Below, piece by piece: positions 50,346 to 57,988 of a DNA stretch of 64,000 nt. Under the pieces are notes generated by a model that saw only the letters and a list, made by a program, of their open reading frames with translations, was not told the origin of the DNA and did no database searches. Position numbers and translations under genes: made by a program. The stretch is taken from assembly GCF_039621805.1 (NCBI RefSeq), contig NZ_CP155074.1:1054001-1118000 (forward strand), in the 5' to 3' direction. Source of the DNA: Paraburkholderia sp. PREW-6R (GTDB lineage Bacteria; Pseudomonadota; Gammaproteobacteria; Burkholderiales; Burkholderiaceae). Within the stretch, counting starts at the first letter, position 1; the number at the start of each line of letters is the position of its first letter.

Positions 50346-51206
50346 TCATTTCACCCAGCTATCCACGCGATCACTGTGTGCGCTGATCCACGCGTCCGCT
50401 GCAGCAGTCGGCTTCTCGCCGTTTTGTGTCGCAAGCATCACGCTATCGATCTCGCCGGGTTTCCACTGAAACTTCTTGAGGAAAGACACGACCGTCGGTG
50501 CCTTCTTTTCAAGCTCAGGGTTCACCACGCTATCCACGTGTTCCGATTCACCGAACACCTTCTTCGGGTCGTCGAGGAATTTGAGCTTGTACTTTGCGAA
50601 CATCCAGTGCGGCTTCCAGCCCGTGACGATGATGGGCTTGCTGGCCGCTTCCGAGCGCGCCAGCTCGGCCGTCATGGCACTACCCGAACTCGGCATGAGC
50701 TGGTAGTCGAGCCCATACGCCTTGATCGCTTCGCTCGTCTTCTGCATCACGCCCGCGCCGGCGTCGATCCCGACAATGCGAGAACCGAACTCGGTCTTCT
50801 TCGCTTCCAGATCGCCGACGGTTTTCACATCGGCGTTATCCGGCACGATCAACCCGATTTTCGCGTCGTTGAAGTTCGGACCCAGATCGACCACCTTGTC
50901 CTTGAAGTTGTTCCAGTACGCGCCGTGCGTCACCGGCAACCAGGCGGACAGCGTCGCGTCGAGATCGCCGCGTGCCACGCCCTGCCACATCACACCGGCT
51001 GCAACCGGAACAAGCTGCACCTGATACCCCAGCCGCTTTTCAATGACGCGTGCGGCCACGTTCGAGGTCGCCACGCTGTCGTCCCAGCCTTCCACATAGC
51101 CAATCTTGATGGTCGGCTTCGTATCCGCCGACACCATGCCGACGCCGCTGGCAGCCAGCGCCGCGCTCATTGCGCTCAACACCAGTATCTTTCTGATCAG
51201 TCTCAT
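50346..51206 (-). CDS. Glycine betaine/quaternary amine-binding protein (OpuAC family)
   Basis: 286 residues from ATG 51206 (GGGAGAA upstream). Leader MRLIRKILVLSAMSAALAASGVGMVSA, mature TKPTIKIGYVEGWDDSVATSNVAARVIEKRLGY, DATLSAWLPVTHGAYW, VGIDAGAGVMQ, IIVTGWKPHWMFAKYKLKFLDDPKKVFGESEHVDSVV. Its Trp residues resemble the aromatic cage for betaine. It closes the catabolic operon and lacks adjacent permease/ATPase genes. Ligand could be betaine, carnitine or dimethylglycine. Confidence 0.9.
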   Translation of the reverse strand: MRLIRKILVLSAMSAALAASGVGMVSADTKPTIKIGYVEGWDDSVATSNVAARVIEKRLGYQVQLVPVAAGVMWQGVARGDLDATLSAWLPVTHGAYWNNFKDKVVDLGPNFNDAKIGLIVPDNADVKTVGDLEAKKTEFGSRIVGIDAGAGVMQKTSEAIKAYGLDYQLMPSSGSAMTAELARSEAASKPIIVTGWKPHWMFAKYKLKFLDDPKKVFGESEHVDSVVNPELEKKAPTVVSFLKKFQWKPGEIDSVMLATQNGEKPTAAADAWISAHSDRVDSWVK

Positions 51207-51341
51207 CGCCGTTCTCCCGTTCGCCGTCAAAACAACCCAATGAGCATTTAGAATCGCCAGCCAGAATTACCGGGTAGCGTCGTTTTCCGACATCCACTTG
51301 TCCGCACGCGACTTTGCGCGTTCGGCCGGTGGAGTCTCGTC

Positions 51342-52667
51342 TTACTTATCCACCACGAGGTCGCTCAGCGGCTTGCTGCAGCACAACAGCACCATGCCCT
51401 GATCGATCTCGCGCTGACGGATGCCGCCGGCGTGCTTCATCGCCACTTCGCCGGACAGCAGTTTGACCTTGCAGGTGCCGCACATGCCTTGCGTGCAGGA
51501 TGCCGGCAGGCGCACACCGGCCTTCTTCGCTGCGTCGAGCACGTGCTGGCTGCTGCCGCATTCGATTTCACGATTGCTTTTCGCGAAGCTCACTTTGAAA
51601 CGCGACTCCGTTTCGCCGGGTACGGCTTGGGGTATGGCTTCGGGTACGGCCTCGATCAGGGGTTCAGTCAAGGCTTCCGCACTAGCTTCGGTGGCAGACA
51701 AAGGCGCGGGATCGAACCCTGCCGCCTGCCCGCGTGCCCGCGCGAAGTCTTCCGCCGCAAGCGCCATCGTCACAGCCGGGTCCGTGCTTTCCAAAGCATC
51801 CGCGACATGTGCGGTGGCCAATTGTGCCGCGACTTCTTCGACGATTCCGAACGAAAAGCTTTCCTCGTGGTAGTGGCGCCGGTCAAAACCGCCTTCATCG
51901 AGAAGATGGCGGACGGCCTGCATATAGGGCGCGGGACCGCAGGTGAAGATCTCACGCTCCAGAAAATCCGGCGCAATCAGTTTGAGCAAAGGCAGTGTGA
52001 GAAACCCGGTCACGCCCAGCCAGTTCGTACGCGCGCCGACGCGCTCACATACGTAAGCCGTGCGGAAATTCGACTGGTTCGATGCAATCAGATCCAGTTC
52101 GCGGGCGAAGATGATGTCGTCGGGCGTGCGCGCGCTATGGACGAACACGATATCGCTATCTTCGCCGAGTTCGTGATGCGCGCGGCTCATGGACATGAGC
52201 GGCGTGACACCGGAGCCCGCTGACAAAAACAACATCTTGCGCGCAGGATGCCGCGCGCACGTGAATTCGCCGGCTGGCCCCAGCACGCGAACCGCCGAGC
52301 CCACTCGTAGCGTATCGTGCAGCCAGTTCGACACCTTGCCGCCTGGCACGCGCTTCACGGTGATCGAAATCGTATGGGGACGCGTAGGCGGTGACGAGAT
52401 CGTATAGCAGCGGTTGACCGGTTCGCCGTCGATGTCGAGTTCCAGCGTGATGAACTGCCCCGGCTCGAATACGAAAGACCGTTCCGCAGGCGCGCGAAAG
52501 AAAAAGCTTTTGACGTCGTGCGTTTCCTGACGAATCTGGCAGCACACGAGCGTGTCGTCGGTATCGCTGTCCCAGCGCGCAGGCAGCGCGTCCCAGAATC
52601 GTGGCTGTGTCACTCGGCTAAGAGCCGCCGCGGGGTTCGGCTGAAACGTCGCCTGGTCGCGCATCAT
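51342..52667 (-). CDS. gbcB: Glycine betaine monooxygenase, reductase subunit
   Basis: 441 residues; start at the double ATG 52667 behind GGAGAGA. Passes NADH electrons to GbcA. FAD motif RCYTISS, NAD motif GSGVTPLMSM, TCGPAPYMQAVRHLL, then a C-terminal 2Fe-2S ferredoxin with SCTQGMCGTCKVKLLSGE and LLCC. Between the reductase and ferredoxin lies an atypically long, low-complexity Glu/Ala/Pro linker (about residues 285-355; AEALTEPLIEAVPEAIPQAVP). Directly downstream of gbcA (53 bases). Confidence 0.94.
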   Translation of the reverse strand: MMRDQATFQPNPAAALSRVTQPRFWDALPARWDSDTDDTLVCCQIRQETHDVKSFFFRAPAERSFVFEPGQFITLELDIDGEPVNRCYTISSPPTRPHTISITVKRVPGGKVSNWLHDTLRVGSAVRVLGPAGEFTCARHPARKMLFLSAGSGVTPLMSMSRAHHELGEDSDIVFVHSARTPDDIIFARELDLIASNQSNFRTAYVCERVGARTNWLGVTGFLTLPLLKLIAPDFLEREIFTCGPAPYMQAVRHLLDEGGFDRRHYHEESFSFGIVEEVAAQLATAHVADALESTDPAVTMALAAEDFARARGQAAGFDPAPLSATEASAEALTEPLIEAVPEAIPQAVPGETESRFKVSFAKSNREIECGSSQHVLDAAKKAGVRLPASCTQGMCGTCKVKLLSGEVAMKHAGGIRQREIDQGMVLLCCSKPLSDLVVDK

Positions 52668-52720
52668 TATTCTCTCCCGCTCCTGGTTGCGGTATTGCGG
52701 TACTTCGGTATGAATCGCGC

Positions 52721-54034
52721 TCAGCGCATGAAGGAAACAACTTTCTCGCCGTGTGAAGCAGTCGCGGCACCGCCCATCTCTTGCGACGGCGGCGCATTGC
52801 TGTATTCGGCCATGCGCGCGATATACCATTCGCAGAACTTCTCGACGAGACCTTCGGTGAACGGCGAATAAGGACCCGGTTCGTAGGCGCTGCTGGTCGC
52901 ACCGCGCTGCGAATACTCGACGAGCGCGCGATCCTGGTCGTTCGTCGCGCGCCACACGGCAGTGAGGTTATTCACGTCGTAATCGATGCCTTCGCGCGCG
53001 TCTTTATGAACGAGCCATTTCGTGCGCACCAGCGTTTTGCCTGCCGAGAGCGGGATTACCGAAAAGCTGACAATGTGGTCGCTCATGAAGTGATGCCACG
53101 AATTGGGCTGGGTCCAGAACGACAATCCGCCAAGATCCGCCTGCTCGAAACCGCCGAGCAGCTTTTTCGAAGCCACCTTCGCGTCCATGGTCTGCGATTC
53201 GCCGTCGCGGTCGAGCGGCAACCGTTGCGTGCGAAAACCCGTCACCAGGTCAGCAAGCCGGTCGATTTCAGCGGACGGCAGCTTCATGGCGTCCCATTGC
53301 GCAGTACGGCGCGCGACCGTTTCTTCGAACGCGGCCATGCCCTCTTCGTTTGCGGGCGTGCGCTGATAGCCGAATCCGTATTCGTACAACGAAATAGTCA
53401 GTTCAGGATGGTTCGCCACACAGTGATAGCACTCACGATTGTTCTCCATCGTGAGTTTCCAGTTGCCTTCTTCGATAATGTCGATCGCTGCGGCAATCTT
53501 GCAGCTGGCCAGATCGTGCGGTTGCAGATAAGGCTCCATTGCGGCTCGCATCACTGCGAAGTCCGTAGGCGGTTCGTCGGCGAGGCAGATAAAAATCAGC
53601 CCGGCCAGATTCTGCACATGCACCGCTTTCAGGCTGTGCTTGCAGCGGTCGAATTGCTCGCCCATGTGTTCGGCGAACATCAGATCGCCGTTCAGGTTGT
53701 ACGTCCAGCTGTGATAAGGACAGACGATATTGCCGAGCGAGCCTTTCTCCGAATTGCACAGACGCGCGCCACGATGGCGGCACACATTGTGGAACGCACG
53801 CACCTGCATGTCGTCGTCGCGCACGATCAGAATCGAGTCGTGGCCCAGCTCCACCGTGATGTAATCGCCCGGTTCGGGCACATCCGGTTCCACGGCCACC
53901 TGGATCCAGTGTTGCCGAAAGATCGCGTCCATATCGAGCGCGAAGATGTCTTCGCTCGTATAGAACGGTGCTTCCAGCGTGTAATTCTTTTTGCGGCGTT
54001 CGATCAGTGCGCGAACGTCTGCCGAGACTTTCAT
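52721..54034 (-). CDS. gbcA: Glycine betaine monooxygenase, Rieske oxygenase subunit
   Basis: 437 residues. Terminal oxygenase that demethylates glycine betaine to dimethylglycine and formaldehyde. Rieske cluster ligands: Cys85 and His87 (CRHRG), Cys105 and His108 (CPYHSW). Mononuclear iron site: NNRECYHCVANHPEL with His204 and His209. QHWIQVAVEPDVPEPGDYITVELG is the usual N-terminal Rieske-alpha sequence. Length and context identify GbcA rather than a generic ring-hydroxylating oxygenase; stachydrine demethylase is the nearest alternative. Confidence 0.95.
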   Translation of the reverse strand: MKVSADVRALIERRKKNYTLEAPFYTSEDIFALDMDAIFRQHWIQVAVEPDVPEPGDYITVELGHDSILIVRDDDMQVRAFHNVCRHRGARLCNSEKGSLGNIVCPYHSWTYNLNGDLMFAEHMGEQFDRCKHSLKAVHVQNLAGLIFICLADEPPTDFAVMRAAMEPYLQPHDLASCKIAAAIDIIEEGNWKLTMENNRECYHCVANHPELTISLYEYGFGYQRTPANEEGMAAFEETVARRTAQWDAMKLPSAEIDRLADLVTGFRTQRLPLDRDGESQTMDAKVASKKLLGGFEQADLGGLSFWTQPNSWHHFMSDHIVSFSVIPLSAGKTLVRTKWLVHKDAREGIDYDVNNLTAVWRATNDQDRALVEYSQRGATSSAYEPGPYSPFTEGLVEKFCEWYIARMAEYSNAPPSQEMGGAATASHGEKVVSFMR

Positions 54035-54107
54035 TGTGTGCTCCGTTGCATATCACGTCTGGCGCCGCACCAGGCCCTCCTGGTGGCACGCTGGCCCGAG
54101 CCGGAAA

Positions 54108-54896
54108 TCAGTAATCCACCAGTTGATGCTCGCGCAAATACGCGAGAATCACTTGTGCTTTTTCGACAGAACTTCCTTCAATTACGACGCTGCCGCCACG
54201 GCTTTCCGTCGTCGTGGCAGAAAGCATGCGCGCGTGACCCGAGCGCTTTTCGGCGGCGGCAAGGCGCACTGGCTTTGCGACAGCGGGACGCGTGGTCCAC
54301 GCGAGATCGTCGGCGTTCGCTGCGGCGTCTAACGTCGCAGGGGCGGCTGTCGGGCGAATCGTGCCTTCGCGCAACCGTGCATACGCATAGGTTGGCGTGG
54401 CATTCGCCAGTGGATGCACGGCGATCAGCGCCGGTAGCTGCACGTCGACCCGCCGGCGCAGCCCTTTCGGCATGAATTGCCGCACCTCGGCGCAACCGTC
54501 GCGCAAAGTCAGTTCAACCGCAGCGCCGACGAGCGGCACGTTCAGCGCGCTCGCCACGCGATAAGGCAGCATGCCGCTGTCGAAAGCGCCCTCTGCCCGC
54601 GTGCCGGTCAGCACCAGGTCATAACCTTTCAGACGGTCAGCCAGGCGCGCAACGGGGTTGGGCGGAAGATCCGAAGTCGCAGGCACGGTCAGCACTTCAA
54701 CGGTCCGCGCGCCCAGCGCGAGATAGTCGTTGAGCGCCGGGTTCGACGGATCGCCTGCATGAATGACGTCGAGCGTAGCGTGGTGCTGCTTCGCGAGGCC
54801 GAGTGCCATGGCAAGCGCGGCGGCGTCGTTGCGGCTGTAGCGCGCGGTGCCGCTCACCGGGTGACGGCCCACGGAAACGAGTACGGCGATCTTCAT
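54108..54896 (-). CDS. etfB: Electron transfer flavoprotein beta-type subunit of betaine demethylation
   Basis: 262 residues. ETF beta fold: AVLVSVGRHPVSGTARYSRNDAAALAMALGLAKQ, LDVIHAGDPSNPALNDYLALGA, DLVLTGTRAEGAFDSGMLPYRVASALNVPLVGAAVEL. Start overlaps the etfA stop by four bases (ATGA). Together with EtfA it is expected to accept electrons from DgcAB and feed ETF-quinone reductase. It is divergent from housekeeping EtfB, consistent with a dedicated pair. Confidence 0.88.
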   Translation of the reverse strand: MKIAVLVSVGRHPVSGTARYSRNDAAALAMALGLAKQHHATLDVIHAGDPSNPALNDYLALGARTVEVLTVPATSDLPPNPVARLADRLKGYDLVLTGTRAEGAFDSGMLPYRVASALNVPLVGAAVELTLRDGCAEVRQFMPKGLRRRVDVQLPALIAVHPLANATPTYAYARLREGTIRPTAAPATLDAAANADDLAWTTRPAVAKPVRLAAAEKRSGHARMLSATTTESRGGSVVIEGSSVEKAQVILAYLREHQLVDY

Positions 54897-56068
54897 ACGA
54901 GCGCTCCTTCGGCAAGGGTTGCGGAACCGAGCAACGCCGCGCCGGTTCCGCGCGCGCTGCGCGCCGCGGCCGCCGCTTCGTTGAGCGCAGCGATGGTTTC
55001 CTGTGCATCCGCGATCAACGTGAGGTTGGCGCGCGCGGCGATCGGCGCGCTTGCGTCCAGATTCACCGCGATCACGTGGCGGCAGTCCTTGATGCCCTGC
55101 AAATGCTGCACCGCGCCCGAAATACCGAATGCGATATACACGCTTGCCTCGACAGTCTTGCCCGTTGCACCGATCTGCTTGTCGCGCGTGAAGCGGCCGT
55201 CGTCCACGGCAACCCGGCTTGCGCCGATCGCGGCGCCCAACGTGGCGGCAAGACGCTCGAAGGCCGGCACATCGCTCACGCCGTTCCCCGCGGACACAAT
55301 GAAGTCGGCCTCTTCCAGCGCGAGTTGCGCGGCGTCGATCTCCTCCACGCCGAGATCGCGCACGCTGCCATTCGATGTAGCCCGCGCCTCATCGATGTGC
55401 CACGTCACCCGCTCGCCCGCGCCGACGAACGGCAGCTTCGGATCGACCGCATTCGCTGCGAGCAGCACCACGTCCGGCAACGAGCGCGACGCAAACGCCG
55501 TATTCGCGCGGATATAACTGGCCACGTGCGCGGCATCGATCTCCACGACGTGGGTCGCGACGCTGGCATTCGCTGTCGCCGCATAACGGCGCCCCAGATC
55601 GCCGTCGCCGGTGGCGTTATCGGGCAGGAAAACGTGTATCGGCGCGTATGCGGCCACGCACGCGGCCAGCGCGTTCAGTTCTTCGACCGGCGCGAACCTG
55701 CGGCGGTCGAATGCCGGCAACTCGATCAGTTTGTCCGCGCCGAGCGCCGCAACGTCGCCAGTGAACGCGCCGAATACGAGCAGCACCACTTCCGTGGAAG
55801 CATCGGCGATCAATGCGGCGGCGGCGAGTGTCTGGCGCGCGTGGTCGTCGAGCGCGCCGCGATCCGCATGCGCCGCGACCAGCAGCGTGCGCTGCGGCGC
55901 CGTGTTCGTGCGGCGCGGTTTGGCCTCGTTTCGATGCGACGAGGCAGAGCCCTGCGCCGTGAAATCCATCTCGCCCGCACTCGCCATCATGCCCAGCGTG
56001 ATGCGCCTGAGCCCGTCGGCCGTGATCGTGAACGGCCGGCGCGGGTCGATTCGTTTAAGCGTGTTCAT
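54893..56068 (-). CDS. etfA: Electron transfer flavoprotein alpha-type subunit
   Basis: 391 residues from ATG 56068 (TGGAG upstream). The N-terminal about 80 residues (RRITLGMMASAGEMDFTAQG...PRR) extend a regular ETF alpha body. The C-terminal FAD domain has the family signature region VSAGNGVSDVPAFERLAATLGAAIGASRVAVDDGRF, QIGATGKTVEASVYIAFGISGAVQHLQGIKDC and IAVNLDASAPI. Partner of etfB; four bases separate it from dgcB. Confidence 0.9.
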   Translation of the reverse strand: MNTLKRIDPRRPFTITADGLRRITLGMMASAGEMDFTAQGSASSHRNEAKPRRTNTAPQRTLLVAAHADRGALDDHARQTLAAAALIADASTEVVLLVFGAFTGDVAALGADKLIELPAFDRRRFAPVEELNALAACVAAYAPIHVFLPDNATGDGDLGRRYAATANASVATHVVEIDAAHVASYIRANTAFASRSLPDVVLLAANAVDPKLPFVGAGERVTWHIDEARATSNGSVRDLGVEEIDAAQLALEEADFIVSAGNGVSDVPAFERLAATLGAAIGASRVAVDDGRFTRDKQIGATGKTVEASVYIAFGISGAVQHLQGIKDCRHVIAVNLDASAPIAARANLTLIADAQETIAALNEAAAAARSARGTGAALLGSATLAEGALV

Positions 56069-56072
56069 CGCG

Positions 56073-57986
56073 TTACTCCAGCGCGGCTGCGACCAGTTCG
56101 GCAACGTCCAGCACTTCCGGGCGCGGACCGACCACGCCTTCCAGCATGGCCGTGCAATTCGGGCAGCCGACCGCCACCACTTCGGCCCCGATCGCGCGGG
56201 CGTCGTCGATACGGATATCCGGAATGCGGCGCTTGCCTGGAATGTCAGTCAGCGGCGCACCGCCTCCGCCACCACAGCAGCGCCCGCGCATGCCGCTACG
56301 CTCCATTTCCACGACCTGTATGCCAATCGTTTTCAGCAGACGGCGCGGCGCCTCCGTTTCACCGTTGTAGCGGCCCAGATAGCACGGGTCGTGATACGTG
56401 ACCTTGCGATCCGCGAAGGCCGCCACCGCGCGCGGCGTCAATTTCCCGCTCGCGACGAGTGACTCGATCAGTGCCGTGTGATGCTGCACTTCATAGAATC
56501 CGCCGAGCGCGCGATACTCGTTACGCAAACTGTGCAGCACGTGCGGGTCCGCAGTGACGATCTTGCGGAACGAGTACTGCGAAAGCGTGCCGATCAGCTT
56601 GTGCGCGAGTTGCTGGAATGTCGCTTCGTCGCCAAGACGCCGCGCCGTGTCGCCCGTGTCGGTTTCCACGCCGCCTAGCACCGCGTAATCGATACCTGCG
56701 CGATTCAGCACTTTGACCAGTGCGCGCAGCGTGCGCTGGTAACGCATGTCGAATGCGCCTTCGCCGGCAATCAGCAGCACGTCGACGGCACGCCCCGGCT
56801 GTGCAACCTGCACCTGCAAGTCCACGGCCCAGTCGTAGCGCGCGCCGATGTCGTAACCGTTCGAGCTGCCCGTCTCACGCAGGTTGGAGAGCGTGATCGG
56901 CCCCTTGCCCGGTACGTTGCCTTCCACGAGCGTCTGGTTGCGGCGCATATCCACGATCGCGTCCACGTGCTCGATCAGCATCGGGCACTCCTGCACACAG
57001 GCGCGGCAGGTGGTGCAGGACCACAGCGTGTCGGCTTCGATCAGGCTGGAGATCAGCGGCTTGTCTGGCGCACCGCCATGCTTGCCGACAGGAATGCCCG
57101 GGGTGGGACTGCCCGCGTATCCCAAATCCGTTCCGCCCACCATCCCGGTGACGAGATCCTGAATCAGTTTCTTCGGATTGAGCGGCTGACCCGCGGCGAA
57201 TGCGGGACAGGCCGCTTCGCATTTGCCGCACTGAACGCACGCGTCGAAACTGAGCAACTGGTTCCAGCGAAACTCGACCGGCTTGCCCACGCCGTACTCC
57301 TGTGCATCGAGCAGCGGCACTTTGAGCGCGGTCGGCGGCACGACGTCGTTGTCGTTACGCCCGGCAAAACGCTCCTGGCGCGGATGAAACGCGAGATGCA
57401 GCAGACCGGCCAGCGCATGCTTCATCGGGCCGCCGCGCGCCGCGCCAAACGTCATCGCGAAAGCGCCCGCCGCGATCAGCAATGCGACGATCATCGCGAG
57501 CGCACCCGACATAGCGGCAGCCGGCAACGCGAAAAACAGCACGAGGCCAAGTGCGAACGACCCGAGCAGCAGCGGCAGATGGTCCCACGGTCCGCGCGAA
57601 AGCCGCGCCGGCACCGCATTCGCGCCATGCCGGCGGCGCCATACGAACACGACCCCCGCCAGCATCACGAGCGCGCAAAGAAAGATCAGCTTGTCGAGCC
57701 ACGGCGAGTAGATAGCAAGACCATAGTTGACGAATACCAGCGCCATTGCGCCGATTGCACCGCCCGCCGTGGCGACGTGCGTCTTCGCGATGTACGGGTC
57801 GCGCGCCACCACGTGGTGCAGGTCGACGAAATAGCGCTTCGGGATAGCCAGCAGGTTCATCCAGCCATACGCGCCCGCGGCGGTCGCGCGGCCTTCGCGC
57901 CAGTATGCTGCGCGCCGCGCGAGCGCGAACGCCAGCCCCGCCAGCGACAACCACAACAGGACAGTGATGACAAACACGGGGCTCAT
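56073..57986 (-). CDS. dgcB: Dimethylglycine demethylation protein DgcB (membrane Fe-S protein)
   Basis: 637 residues. The N-terminal part holds several transmembrane helices (MSPVFVITVLLWLSLAGLAFALA, VATAGGAIGAMALVFVNYG, LIFLCALVMLAGVVFV, LGLVLFFALPAAAMSGALAMIVALLIAAGAFAM). Next come two 4Fe-4S motifs, CVQCGKCEAACP and CTTCRACVQECP, and a C-terminal CCG-type domain (CYLGRYN; RCCGGGGGAPL), as in GlpC/HdrD-like proteins. It should link DgcA electron flow to the membrane. ATG 57986 lies two bases after the dgcA stop. Confidence 0.93.
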   Translation of the reverse strand: MSPVFVITVLLWLSLAGLAFALARRAAYWREGRATAAGAYGWMNLLAIPKRYFVDLHHVVARDPYIAKTHVATAGGAIGAMALVFVNYGLAIYSPWLDKLIFLCALVMLAGVVFVWRRRHGANAVPARLSRGPWDHLPLLLGSFALGLVLFFALPAAAMSGALAMIVALLIAAGAFAMTFGAARGGPMKHALAGLLHLAFHPRQERFAGRNDNDVVPPTALKVPLLDAQEYGVGKPVEFRWNQLLSFDACVQCGKCEAACPAFAAGQPLNPKKLIQDLVTGMVGGTDLGYAGSPTPGIPVGKHGGAPDKPLISSLIEADTLWSCTTCRACVQECPMLIEHVDAIVDMRRNQTLVEGNVPGKGPITLSNLRETGSSNGYDIGARYDWAVDLQVQVAQPGRAVDVLLIAGEGAFDMRYQRTLRALVKVLNRAGIDYAVLGGVETDTGDTARRLGDEATFQQLAHKLIGTLSQYSFRKIVTADPHVLHSLRNEYRALGGFYEVQHHTALIESLVASGKLTPRAVAAFADRKVTYHDPCYLGRYNGETEAPRRLLKTIGIQVVEMERSGMRGRCCGGGGGAPLTDIPGKRRIPDIRIDDARAIGAEVVAVGCPNCTAMLEGVVGPRPEVLDVAELVAAALE

Positions 57987-57988
57987 CG

